The notes beneath the pieces were generated by a model. It did not search any database and was not told the DNA's origin. It saw nothing but the letters and a program-made list of their open reading frames with translations. Positions 6,100 to 13,602 of a stretch of DNA of 14,159 bases are shown piece after piece. The position numbers were made by a program, and so were the translations under genes. Each line of letters starts with the position of its first letter. Within the stretch, counting starts at the first letter, position 1. The DNA is from Acidobacteriota bacterium (GTDB lineage: Bacteria > Acidobacteriota > Terriglobia > Acidiferrales > UBA7541), in contig QHZC01000396.1 in assembly GCA_003224515.1 (NCBI GenBank), positions 1-14,159 of the forward strand. Direction: 5' to 3'.

Positions 6100-7236
6100 G
6101 TGAAACAGTTAGCCATTTTGGGCTCGACCGGGTCGATTGGGCGGCAGTGCCTTTCGGTCGTGGAGGCTCTGCCGGAGAGGTTCGGTGTCGTCGCGCTGGC
6201 GGCTGGAGCCAACCTCGAAGAGTTGCTCGGCCAGATCGAGCGGCACCACCTGGAAGTCGTCTCTGTTGGAGATGCCCAGCGGGCTGACGAGTTGTCGCGG
6301 TTGCTGCGGCAAAAGGGAATCTCGCCGTTCCCGGAGATTCACCACGGCCGCGAAGGAATGTTGGCGGTAGGAACGCATCCTAAGGCAGACATCGTGGTAT
6401 CCGCAGCGGTAGGCGTTGTCGGGCTAGTAGCGACCTACGAAGCGGCGAAGGTCGGAAAGACGGTTGCGCTGTCGAACAAAGAGGTCCTGGTCGCGGCGGG
6501 CGAGCTTGTGATGGCCGCGGCCCGAAAAGCCGGGCGCGAACTCCTGCCCGTGGATAGCGAACACAACGCCGTGCATCAATGTTTGCGGGGCGGAACACAC
6601 CGGGAAGTGCGGCGGCTGGTCCTGACGGCGTCGGGCGGTCCGTTTCGAAAGACGCCGCTGGCGGCGCTGGCAAACGTCACCACCGAGCAAGCTCTTGCCC
6701 ATCCCAACTGGCGCATGGGAAATCGCATCACTATCGATTCCGCCACTATGATGAACAAAGGCTTCGAAATTATCGAAGCTCGCTGGCTCTTCGGCATGCG
6801 CCCGGAGCAAATCGACGTCGTGGTCCATCCGCAGTCCACGATTCATTCCATGGTGGAATTCGTAGACGGTTCCGTTTTAGCACAACTTGGCCCAACGGAC
6901 ATGCGCATGCCCATCCAATATGCGTTAACCTATCCGGAGCGCGTCGCATCCAATCAAGTAGCTCTCGATTGGTCGAAGTTGAGGCGCCTGGATTTTGAGA
7001 AGGCCTCGATGAGGCGGTTTCCCTGTCTGCGTCTGGCCCGGGAAGCGTTGCAGAAGGGCGGCGCGTTGCCGTGCGCCTTGAATGCCGCGGATGAGGTTGC
7101 CGTGGCGGCGTTTCTCGAACGGCGGCATCCGTTTCTGGGTATCCCGGAAGTAATAGAGCGTGTGCTTGGGCGGACACCATGCGTGCGATTTGAGAAGATA
7201 GAGGATGTGGTTACGGCGGATGCCGAAGCGCGTTGA
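6100..7236 (+). CDS. dxr: 1-deoxy-D-xylulose 5-phosphate reductoisomerase, early stop in last helix
   Basis: Dxr converts DXP to 2-C-methyl-erythritol 4-phosphate with NADPH, the committed step of the MEP isoprenoid pathway. Seen: the NADPH-binding GSTGSIG at the N-terminus, ALSNKEVLVAAGELV, the metal/substrate block LLPVDSEHNAVHQCL, TASGGPFRKTPL, NWRMGNRITIDSATMMNKG and VVHPQSTIHSMVEF. I prefer GTG 6100, because VKQLAILGSTGSIG matches the usual family start; GTG 6073 adds nine residues, and neither has a well-spaced ribosome binding site. The frame stops at TGA 7234-7236 after DAEAR, but the codons after it (7237-7293) read MAREEVERLAVTAAA, which aligns with the E. coli ending AREVARKEVMRLAS. 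With that TGA read as sense, the protein would be 398 residues, the E. coli length. The catalytic residues are unaffected. Confidence 0.93.
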   Translation: MKQLAILGSTGSIGRQCLSVVEALPERFGVVALAAGANLEELLGQIERHHLEVVSVGDAQRADELSRLLRQKGISPFPEIHHGREGMLAVGTHPKADIVVSAAVGVVGLVATYEAAKVGKTVALSNKEVLVAAGELVMAAARKAGRELLPVDSEHNAVHQCLRGGTHREVRRLVLTASGGPFRKTPLAALANVTTEQALAHPNWRMGNRITIDSATMMNKGFEIIEARWLFGMRPEQIDVVVHPQSTIHSMVEFVDGSVLAQLGPTDMRMPIQYALTYPERVASNQVALDWSKLRRLDFEKASMRRFPCLRLAREALQKGGALPCALNAADEVAVAAFLERRHPFLGIPEVIERVLGRTPCVRFEKIEDVVTADAEAR

Positions 7237-7301
7237 ATGGCCAGGGAAGAAGTAGAGCGGCTGGCGGTCACGGCCGCGGCGGCGTCAACAAGGTAAGGAG
7301 A

Positions 7302-8564
7302 ATGGCGCGATTCTTTGGCGTGCGCGTGGACGTTTTCTCGATTGGGTTTGGTCCGCGTCTTTTTGGATGGAAACGCGGCGCAACGGACTACCGCGTGAGT
7401 GCGCTGCCATTTGGCGGCTATGTGCGCATGGCCGGACAGGATTTATCCGAAGTGGATTCGAATGACGTGGCCCCGACGGGCGCCCCGGACGAATTGATGA
7501 GCAAGCCGCGCTGGCAGCGAGCGCTGATTTCCTTTGCTGGACCGGCGGTCAATCTGATTTTTCCAATTCTCCTCCTCGCGGCATTGTTTGTCCCCGTGGG
7601 CCTGCCGTATTCGTCTTTCTATGATCTACCCGCGCAGGTCGTCGCGTTACCGGCAGAGAAGGCCGGACAAGTGAGCCCATTGCAAGTAGGCGACAAACTC
7701 CTTTCCATCAATGGGGTCCAGAATCCCACCTGGGAGCAAGCCCAGAAAGCGATCAAGCAAGCGGCGCCGGGCGACAAGCTAAAATTGGAAGTCGAGAACG
7801 CGGGGACCAAGCGCAGCGTGGAACTGACGCTTACTACTGGCATGACACTGGAGCGCATCCTCGGCTATCCGCCGCTTCCACCGGTCCTCGACGAAGTCGC
7901 TCCCGGAACTCCAGCGGAACGCGCCGGACTCAAGGAGGGCGACGTTATCCGCGCTGTGGATGGGCAGAGAATAGAATACTGGGGACAGTTCAGGGAGCGT
8001 GTGAGCGGCTCGAACGGGAAAGCCGTAAAACTTGACGTGGAACGTAAGGGCCAATTGATCCACGCCGACGTGACGCCTCAGCAAGGCATCGCGGAGTCCG
8101 GCGAAACCACTTATCAGGTGGGAGTGGCCGTCCTTGACCCGACCTCCTACCGTCGTGTTTCCTTCTCGGATGGCGTTCGCGACGCATTTGTGATGACCGG
8201 TGAACGCATCCAGGAGACCATCGGAGTCGTGGGAAAACTCTTCAGCGGGCGTGTTTCCGTCAGGCAGCTTCAGGGCGCGGTAGGGATTTCGCGCGCCGCG
8301 GGCGAAGCCGTGCGAAAGGGACCGCTGGCGGTGATTTCGTTGATGGTTCTGATCAGCGTGAACCTGGGCATCCTGAACCTGCTGCCCATCCCCATCCTTG
8401 ATGGCGGAAACATCCTTTTGCTCACCCTGGAAGGGATCCGCCGCCGCGATTTCAGCCTGGCGTTCAAGGAGCGCTTCGTACAGGTCGGCTTCGTGTTCCT
8501 GTTGGTCCTCTTCGCTTACGCTATGTACAATGACGTGGTGCGGATGCTTCCGACCCATTCGTGA
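7302..8564 (+). CDS. rseP: RseP-like M50 site-2 protease lacking the N-terminal HExxH segment
   Basis: RseP family members are inner-membrane zinc proteases that cut anti-sigma factors and leftover signal peptides. Here the protein begins at MARFFGVRVDVFSIGFGPRLFG, a stretch that normally lies about 30 residues in, just after TM1 and its HExxH zinc motif. Present: ALPFGGYVRMAGQ, a membrane span (about ISFAGPAVNLIFPILLLAALF), two PDZ domains (about 7640-7850 and 7880-8080), and the C-terminal LLPIPILDGGN motif with the third zinc ligand, Asp367, followed by two spans. The frame is open back to TTG 7233, but that extension is Gly/Arg-rich, not hydrophobic. HExxH is in none of the three forward frames between dxr and here. 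ATG 7302 has AAGGAG only one base upstream, too close for a normal start. The gene may be a 5'-deleted pseudogene, a pseudoprotease or an assembly fault. It overlaps the GTG 8561 of the next frame by four bases. Confidence 0.8.
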   Translation: MARFFGVRVDVFSIGFGPRLFGWKRGATDYRVSALPFGGYVRMAGQDLSEVDSNDVAPTGAPDELMSKPRWQRALISFAGPAVNLIFPILLLAALFVPVGLPYSSFYDLPAQVVALPAEKAGQVSPLQVGDKLLSINGVQNPTWEQAQKAIKQAAPGDKLKLEVENAGTKRSVELTLTTGMTLERILGYPPLPPVLDEVAPGTPAERAGLKEGDVIRAVDGQRIEYWGQFRERVSGSNGKAVKLDVERKGQLIHADVTPQQGIAESGETTYQVGVAVLDPTSYRRVSFSDGVRDAFVMTGERIQETIGVVGKLFSGRVSVRQLQGAVGISRAAGEAVRKGPLAVISLMVLISVNLGILNLLPIPILDGGNILLLTLEGIRRRDFSLAFKERFVQVGFVFLLVLFAYAMYNDVVRMLPTHS

Positions 8565-8596
8565 GTCGCGACGCCCGCACGAGCGGAGCACTGCAA

Positions 8597-9091
8597 ATGT
8601 CTGCTTCACCTTCCCACCGGGTTTCCACCGGCGAGCGCCTCAATACCGCCGAGACAACCGGTAAGATTCAGCAGGCTGTGGCAGCCCGTGGCATCCGCAT
8701 GACCCGGCAACGCCGCGTCATTTTGCAGGTGATGGACGATGCGGAACAGCATCTGGATGTCGATCAAATTCTCGAGCGCGCGCAGAAAATCGACTCTGGC
8801 GTTCACCTGGTTACCGTTTACCGCACCATTGATCTGCTCAAGAAGCAAGGTCTCATCGACGAGCTAGACTTGCTGCATCTCCGCGGGGACCGGCACTACT
8901 ACGAAACTCATGGGCCGCGCGATCACATTCATGTAGCGTGCTTGCGTTGTGGGAAGGTCCGCGAATTCGAAAGCCGCTTGTACGAACAATTGAAGGAACA
9001 GATTGCGCGCGACTTCCACATGAAGGTCACGGTTTCCCGCACTGAAGTCGGCGGCTACTGCGCCGAGTGTCTGCAAAAAGCAAAGGAATAG
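8597..9091 (+). CDS. Fur-family transcriptional regulator
   Basis: This 164-residue protein has the Fur/PerR/Zur layout. The N-terminal winged helix contains IRMTRQRRVILQVM and the recognition segment VTVYRTIDLLKKQGLI. The hinge and metal region includes HYYETHGPRDHIHVAC. The C-terminal dimerisation domain carries two CxxC pairs, C115/C118 and C155/C158, the structural Zn4Cys site. The family represses metal-uptake or peroxide-response genes when metal is bound; which metal cannot be told from the sequence. ATG 8597 is chosen because GAGCGGAG (8581-8588) sits eight bases upstream; an in-frame GTG at 8561 would overlap the rseP stop by four bases but lacks a clear ribosome binding site. The tight spacing suggests co-transcription with rseP. 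Confidence 0.9.
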   Translation: MSASPSHRVSTGERLNTAETTGKIQQAVAARGIRMTRQRRVILQVMDDAEQHLDVDQILERAQKIDSGVHLVTVYRTIDLLKKQGLIDELDLLHLRGDRHYYETHGPRDHIHVACLRCGKVREFESRLYEQLKEQIARDFHMKVTVSRTEVGGYCAECLQKAKE

Positions 9092-9150
9092 CGCGACTTG
9101 TCAGAGCTTTCTCTCAGGAACTCTCCTCACCCTCGGGCGTCTAAGCCAGT

Positions 9151-9327
9151 ATGGACCCCCAATTTGAAACTTCGCGATCTGCACGTCCCCGCCTTCTGCT
9201 GCTAGCGGCTGTGGCCCTTGCTGTAGCGTTGTGGCCGCTTCTTCAGCACGTGATGGGTATCCTCTCGCCGGATCTGAACTCAGACTCCAAATCGGGAAGC
9301 AGTAGTGGGAACCTGCGCTCGATGTAG
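9151..9327 (+). CDS. Small single-span membrane protein, 58 residues
   Basis: ATG 9151 to TAG 9325-9327 encodes 58 residues: a short basic start (TSRSARPR), a hydrophobic segment of about 18 residues (LLLLAAVALAVALWPLL, about 15-31), then a polar Ser/Gly-rich tail (SDSKSGSSSG). The positive-inside rule suggests the N-terminus in the cytoplasm and the tail outside. I do not recognise the family. No Shine-Dalgarno site is obvious, and the preceding gap (9092-9150) shows no terminator. Its codons and layout look real, and it fills the gap between fur and the convergent ribF, but a chance frame cannot be excluded. Confidence 0.45.
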   Translation: MDPQFETSRSARPRLLLLAAVALAVALWPLLQHVMGILSPDLNSDSKSGSSSGNLRSM

Positions 9328-9367
9328 GTCTGCGGCTGCCCTTTCAATGCGCAAGACTTCGGCGGGT

Positions 9368-10366
9368 TCAGGCAGGTTGGTGGAGGGTGCGCCACCGGCG
9401 CAGGCGCGAAAAAAAATTATTCGCGCGGGCAATATCGCGGGCGATCTGCTCGCGTAGCTCTTCGGGGCCGCTGAATTTCTTCTCTTCGCGAAGACGCTTC
9501 CAAAATCGCACTTCCATCTGCTTGGGTGTCACCGCCGACGGAGCGCCGAGCAAATGCGTTTCGACGCTGAGCGCGGACCCGTTAAACGTCGGCCGCATGC
9601 CGATGTTCGTGACCGAGCGGTGGCTGCGGGTCTCTCCTTCAAGGCACGAGCGCGTGATGTAGACGCCCCGAGCAGGGATTAATTCCTGTTCCGCTGCAAG
9701 GTTCAGGGTAGGGAAGGTGAAGCGGCGGCCTGTGCCCGTGCCGCTGATCACTTCACCCGTCAGAGCGAAGGGCCGGCCCAGAAGACGCGCGGCGTGGGAA
9801 ACGTCGCCCTCGGCGACTTCCCGGCGAATGATGGTGCTGGAGACTACTTCTCCCCGATAAACCACCGGTGCAACAATCGCGACACTGAATCCATGTCTTT
9901 TGCCTAGCTCGGAGAGCAGCTTCACGTCACCCGCCTGCTTATGCCCGAACCGAAAATTCTCGCCGACCAGAACGGCCTTTACATGCAGATCGCGGGCAAG
10001 AATTTGTTCTACAAATTCATCGGGGGATAGCCGCGCGAGATCGAGTGTGAAGGGGAGGACCACCACGGCCTCGAGGCCGAGCGCGTTGAACCACTCCATG
10101 CGCTGCGCGTTGGTTGAGAGCCGGGGCGGCGCCGACTCCGGGCGAAGCACTTTCCGCGGCGAGGGATCGAAGGTAAGGGCCGTTGAGACCGCATTGAGGG
10201 CATGAGCGTGCTCGACCGTGGCGCGAAGAATCGCTTGATGCCCCAAATGGATGCCATCGAAATTGCCGATCGCCAGCACGCTGGTGTGACCAAACGTTGC
10301 ATAACGCGACGCCCAGGCCTGCGAAGACGAAAAGGCTGACAATCTCGTTGACCTCGCCCCACCCAT
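9368..10366 (-). CDS. ribF: Bifunctional riboflavin kinase / FMN adenylyltransferase
   Basis: RibF phosphorylates riboflavin to FMN and adenylates FMN to FAD. The N-terminal adenylyltransferase half shows VLAIGNFDGIHLGHQAIL (nucleotide-binding GxFDGxHxGH), LTFDPSP, VGENFRFGHKQAGD and SSTIIRREVAEGD. The C-terminal flavokinase half shows GRPFALTGEVISGTGTGRR then FTFPTLNLA (the usual FPTAN motif reads FPTLN) and NIGMRPTF. From ATG 10366 the protein has 332 residues, slightly above the usual 305-315. A TTG at 10342, with GCGAGG nine bases upstream, would give 324 and fits the family start better. It is last in a minus-strand run DUF1844 - hydrolase - ribF. The upstream hydrolase frame overlaps this gene by about 358 bases without a stop, which is abnormal. 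Confidence 0.93.
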   Translation of the reverse strand: MGGARSTRLSAFSSSQAWASRYATFGHTSVLAIGNFDGIHLGHQAILRATVEHAHALNAVSTALTFDPSPRKVLRPESAPPRLSTNAQRMEWFNALGLEAVVVLPFTLDLARLSPDEFVEQILARDLHVKAVLVGENFRFGHKQAGDVKLLSELGKRHGFSVAIVAPVVYRGEVVSSTIIRREVAEGDVSHAARLLGRPFALTGEVISGTGTGRRFTFPTLNLAAEQELIPARGVYITRSCLEGETRSHRSVTNIGMRPTFNGSALSVETHLLGAPSAVTPKQMEVRFWKRLREEKKFSGPEELREQIARDIARANNFFSRLRRWRTLHQPA

Positions 10367-11235
10367 GGCGGCTGGCAATATGCCTGAATCGCCGCGCTCG
10401 CGCGAAATTTCCCAGGCCGGGCCGACAGCACTTCAAATTGGAGGCCATCATGGGCCAATTGCACGTGGGGGTAGCCCATTCTTACAAGGCGTTCATTCGT
10501 CTCGGCGTGCGGCAGATCGTGGGCGATGTGCGTGAACCACGCACGGCGCGGCTTGAGTTGTTGAACGAGTGCGAGCGCTTGTTGCACGGTCTGATGCATG
10601 GGATGGGGAATATCTCGCAGGGCGTCCAGCACTAGATCGTCGAGCCCCTCGAGCAGCGCCATCGAGGTGTCCGGAATTTTGCTGAAGTCGGTGAGATAGG
10701 CGGCCCGCCCAAACCGGAATCCCAGAACCTCCATGTCTCCGTGGAGCATGGGCACGGGAACAAACGGGGTGTCGAGAAGTTCAAATGGCCTGTGGATGGC
10801 CTTCAGCGTGACGCTCGGCACGGTGCTGAGGGTCGGCTTGTCGTCGAAAACATAAGCGAAGACGCGCCGGATGATGCGAAATGTTTCTTCATTGCTGTAA
10901 ACGGGTAGTGCCACCCGCTGACGGATGTTGAAAGGGCGAATGTCGTCAAAGCCGAGGATGTGGTCGGCGTGCCCGTGCGTCAGCAAAATGGCGTCGAGAC
11001 GTTCAAGCCCAACGCGAAGCGCCTGCTGGCGGAAGTCCGGCGTGGTATCAATCACCACGTTCTGGCCGCCGCGGGAGATCAGCAGGGAAGGGCGCAGCCT
11101 TTTATCGTGCGGATCGTTCGACTTGCACACTCGGCAAGGGCACCCGAGGGTGGGAACACCCATGGATGTGCCAGAGCCGAGTACCGTGACATTTAGCGGA
11201 GCGAGAGGCATGGTGAAAACGTTGGAAACAATCAT
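10009..11235 (-). CDS. MBL-fold metallo-hydrolase (PhnP-like), abnormally extended C-terminus
   Basis: This metallo-beta-lactamase-fold enzyme is close to the PhnP phosphodiesterase type. Seen: VLGSGTSMGVPTLGC at the N-terminus, a Cys cluster CPCRVC (32-37) like the structural zinc site of PhnP, the metal-binding THGHADH (H87, H89, D91, H92), LTDFSKIPD, and the late histidine block FTHIAHDLPH. Substrates in this family include cyclic phosphodiesters; the exact one is unknown. Family similarity stops near residue 270 (DGLQFEVL), the expected full length of about 255-270. The frame then continues 138 more residues, rich in Arg, Ser and Pro, inside ribF. That tail is almost certainly not authentic, so the true 3' end is probably near 10425 and a stop seems to be lost. 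GTG 11238 or ATG 11211 are alternative starts; no clear ribosome binding site is seen. Confidence 0.8.
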   Translation of the reverse strand: MIVSNVFTMPLAPLNVTVLGSGTSMGVPTLGCPCRVCKSNDPHDKRLRPSLLISRGGQNVVIDTTPDFRQQALRVGLERLDAILLTHGHADHILGFDDIRPFNIRQRVALPVYSNEETFRIIRRVFAYVFDDKPTLSTVPSVTLKAIHRPFELLDTPFVPVPMLHGDMEVLGFRFGRAAYLTDFSKIPDTSMALLEGLDDLVLDALRDIPHPMHQTVQQALALVQQLKPRRAWFTHIAHDLPHAETNERLVRMGYPHVQLAHDGLQFEVLSARPGKFRASAAIQAYCQPPWVGRGQRDCQPFRLRRPGRRVMQRLVTPACWRSAISMASIWGIKRFFAPRSSTLMPSMRSQRPLPSIPRRGKCFARSRRRPGSQPTRSAWSGSTRSASRPWWSSPSHSISRGYPPMNL

Positions 11236-11268
11236 CACGCGGAGACGGTTCAGACCGCTAGGCGTTTC

Positions 11269-11748
11269 TCACGGGCGGCCCTTGGCTTTGGCTTTCGCGG
11301 CCTCGGCGGCAACTGCCTGATTGATCTCCAGATAGGTCATCTTCAGTTTGCCCAGCAGGTCCAGTAGCAACGTGTCTTCTTCGGGAGCAAGATTGCCCTT
11401 GGTCTTCTCGTAGAGAGTGTCAAGCATGTCGATCAGCTCGCGCGCGGCTTCGGGATCGATCACGGGCTGGCCAGTGCGCGGGTCGGCATACGCGCCAAGT
11501 ACCATGGCGGCGTTGCTCCCGAGCATTCGGACGAGATTTTCGAACGCGGGGGCGCGCTTCGGGGTCTCGGCCGGAGGCCGAGGAGCAACTGGTTTTGCTG
11601 CCGCGAGGGGCCCGGCCTGAATCTTCGCCGCCTCCCGCTTGGCTTCCCGCTCTTCTTCCTCGACGACTTCTTTGCGCAATTCCCCTTCGGCCGTAAAAGG
11701 GCGCCGGTCGATAACGCGAAACGCTTCTTCCTGTTTGTGATCGGACAA
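11269..11748 (-). CDS. DUF1844 family protein
   Basis: This 159-residue protein has a charged, low-complexity N-terminal half (Glu/Lys/Arg then Ala/Pro-rich, about 1-65) and a conserved C-terminal helical domain. The conserved part, FENLVRMLGSNAAMVLG, then IDPEAARELIDMLDTLYEKTKGNL and EEDTLLLDLLGKLKMTYLEI, matches DUF1844. The family is widespread in Acidobacteria and other GC-rich phyla; its function is unknown. The start is TTG 11748, supported by GAGGA (11756-11760 on the complement) seven bases upstream; no ATG lies upstream in frame. It heads a minus-strand group with the MBL hydrolase and ribF. Divergent from mazG, it shares a 152-base intergenic region that carries a minus-strand TTGACA (11843-11848) without a clear -10. 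Confidence 0.85.
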   Translation of the reverse strand: MSDHKQEEAFRVIDRRPFTAEGELRKEVVEEEEREAKREAAKIQAGPLAAAKPVAPRPPAETPKRAPAFENLVRMLGSNAAMVLGAYADPRTGQPVIDPEAARELIDMLDTLYEKTKGNLAPEEDTLLLDLLGKLKMTYLEINQAVAAEAAKAKAKGRP

Positions 11749-11841
11749 GGTAGGTTCCTCAGCGATTTGTCGCCCTTGGAGTTTATCACGGGTTGCCAGC
11801 TCGAGTCGCTGCGGCGCCCGTGCCCATTGAATCTGCGGTGC

Positions 11842-11870
11842 TTGTCAAAGCTACGGTTGCACCGTAAAGT
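11842..11870 (+). promoter_or_regulatory. Candidate mazG promoter with internal operator palindrome
   Basis: TTGTCA (11842-11847) and TAAAGT (11865-11870) are 17 bases apart and match five and four consensus positions. Between them is a perfect inverted repeat, ACGGT (11853-11857), TGC, ACCGT (11861-11865), whose right arm touches the -10 box. That placement is typical of a repressor site. The minus strand also reads TTGACA at 11843-11848, so the divergent DUF1844 gene may share this region. Confidence 0.4.
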
Positions 11871-11900
11871 GGAATGCTTGATTCAGAGCGGAAATAGTTG

Positions 11901-12842
11901 ATGCCTACGCGCCAGAAACAGACGAAGAAAAAAAGAAAATCGCGCCGCAATGGCAAGCCCGTAAAACAGAAACAATTAACCCCGGGCCAATGGTTTGAAA
12001 AGCTTGTCGCTGTCCAGGCCAGATTGCGCGCCGCGAACGGATGTCCCTGGGACCGCGAGCAAACGCATCAGTCGCTGCGAACCTACCTCATCGAAGAAGC
12101 CTACGAAGTTCTGGAAGCCCTCGAAAGCGGGAACGATGCCAAGTTTGCGGAGGAGATGGGTGACCTTCTCTTGCAGATTGTCTTCCATTCGCAAATCGCC
12201 CGCGAAGAAGGCCGTTTCACCTTGTCCGAGGTAATTCGCGAAATCCATGACAAGATGATCCGGCGGCAACCCCATGTCTTCGGGAAAACGCGCGCGAAAG
12301 ATTCCGCCGAGGTGTTGAGAAACTGGGAGCAGATCAAGGCTGAAGAGCGCCGCTCCAGCGATAACACAGGTGCTTCAAAAGCCGGTGAGGGCGTGCCCAA
12401 AGAAGTCTCTTTGCTGGATGGCGTCTCCCGCGCCTTACCGGCAACGCTGGAAGGCTTTCAACTTACTCGCAAGGCTTCCCGCGTCGGCTTTGACTGGGAA
12501 GATGCCGACGGCGTTTTCGAAAAATTGCGGGAAGAAACCGAAGAGCTGAAGAAAGCATCGAGGGATCAGAACCAGCTGAAAATGGAAGAGGAGCTGGGCG
12601 ACTTGCTCTTCGCCGCTGTAAACCTCTCGCGCTTCTTCAAAATCGACCCGGAAATCGCACTCAAGAAGGCCAACGCGAAATTCTCGCGTCGATTCCGCGC
12701 CATGGAAAGGCTGGCCCGGAAAAATGGCCGCGAGTTCAATGACCTTCCACGCGAACAGATGGAGACATTCTGGGATGCCGCCAAGAAGACCGAAAGGAAG
12801 GCGCGCTTGCCAGAAATGAGCGGAGCGCGAACGAAACAATGA
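11901..12842 (+). CDS. mazG: MazG nucleoside triphosphate pyrophosphohydrolase
   Basis: MazG hydrolyses NTPs to NMPs and pyrophosphate, housekeeping the nucleotide pool and, in some bacteria, (p)ppGpp. The 313-residue protein has two tandem MazG domains. The first shows NGCPWDREQTHQSLRTYLIEE, then EEAYEVLEALE and EEMGDLLLQIVFHSQIA, the EExxE...ExxD metal-binding pattern. The second shows LPATLEGFQLTRKASRVGFDW, EETEELKKA and EEELGDLLFAAVNLSRF. Relative to E. coli (263 residues) it has a Lys/Arg-rich N-terminal extension of about 25 residues, a linker insert (about 150-170) and a basic tail. ATG 11901 follows GAGCGGA (11886-11892); TTG 11898 is an alternative. Its TGA overlaps the ATG of the acyltransferase gene (ATGA, 12839-12842), so the two are translationally coupled. 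Confidence 0.95.
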   Translation: MPTRQKQTKKKRKSRRNGKPVKQKQLTPGQWFEKLVAVQARLRAANGCPWDREQTHQSLRTYLIEEAYEVLEALESGNDAKFAEEMGDLLLQIVFHSQIAREEGRFTLSEVIREIHDKMIRRQPHVFGKTRAKDSAEVLRNWEQIKAEERRSSDNTGASKAGEGVPKEVSLLDGVSRALPATLEGFQLTRKASRVGFDWEDADGVFEKLREETEELKKASRDQNQLKMEEELGDLLFAAVNLSRFFKIDPEIALKKANAKFSRRFRAMERLARKNGREFNDLPREQMETFWDAAKKTERKARLPEMSGARTKQ

Positions 12843-13579
12843 GCCAGGAGATCGTAGTTCGCAAATGCGAGAGTCTCCATGACTTCCATCGTTGCGTGGA
12901 ACTCCAGCGTGAGATTTGGGGAGAAGCCGACCTGGAAGTCGAACCGGCCACGATGTTTGTCGTCGCTGCGCATACCGGCGGTGAAGTGCTTGGAGCCTTC
13001 GATGGCGACCGTCTGGTGGGCTACACGCTTGCGGTTGCCGGCCTGCGTGACCGTGTTCCTTACCTGCATTCCCACATGACTGGGGTGCACAGCGAATACC
13101 GCGACCGTGGCGTTGGCCGCAGGTTGAAACTCTTTCAGCGCAGCGAAGCCTTGGGCCGAGGAATCCGGCTCATTCAATGGACGTTTGATCCGCTCGAGCT
13201 TCGCAACGCATATTTCAATTTGAACCGTCTTGGCGCCATCTGTCGGGAATATCATCCCAACTTGTACGGCGTCACGACCAGCCCGCTTCATCGCGGATTG
13301 GCGACCGATCGGCTGCTGGTCGAATGGCTCCTCGATTCTGCGCGCGTTGTGGCGGCCATCGAAAATCTCGTCAAAGACCTCGTCGAGGCGCCCGCGATCA
13401 TCGAATTGCCCGCGGAGCTCGAGCGCTGGCAGCACCAAGGTTCCCCGCAGGTCAGCGTCGTCCAGGCGCGTTTGCGCGAAGAGTTCATGAGCTGGTTTGC
13501 CAAAGGTTACGCCGCGGTCGCCTTACGCACTGCGCCGGGAAACCGGGCGTATCTGCTTACTCCCTGGAGCGACTTCTAG
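12839..13579 (+). CDS. GNAT acyltransferase, COG3375 type
   Basis: This 246-residue predicted N-acyltransferase of the GNAT superfamily should transfer an acyl group from acyl-CoA to an amine. The acyl-CoA-binding motif A appears as HMTGVHSEYRDRGVGRRLK, with R-x-x-G-x-G in RDRGVGRR, followed by QWTFDPLELRNAYFNLNRLG, a block typical of COG3375. The C-terminal half (about 150-246) is specific to this group. COG3375 genes often sit next to OSBS/N-acylamino acid racemase genes, as here, where one starts 23 bases downstream. In Geobacillus kaustophilus a GNAT enzyme next to such a racemase succinylates D-amino acids. The same substrate is a reasonable inference here, not shown. It starts at the ATG overlapping the mazG stop. 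Confidence 0.82.
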   Translation: MSQEIVVRKCESLHDFHRCVELQREIWGEADLEVEPATMFVVAAHTGGEVLGAFDGDRLVGYTLAVAGLRDRVPYLHSHMTGVHSEYRDRGVGRRLKLFQRSEALGRGIRLIQWTFDPLELRNAYFNLNRLGAICREYHPNLYGVTTSPLHRGLATDRLLVEWLLDSARVVAAIENLVKDLVEAPAIIELPAELERWQHQGSPQVSVVQARLREEFMSWFAKGYAAVALRTAPGNRAYLLTPWSDF

Positions 13580-13602
13580 GAAGGCACATCGACCGAGAGA
13601 TC

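Noticed and set aside
12566..13438. 290-codon minus-strand frame opposite mazG and the GNAT gene
   Set aside because: It is antisense to two well-supported genes and its translation has no family features.
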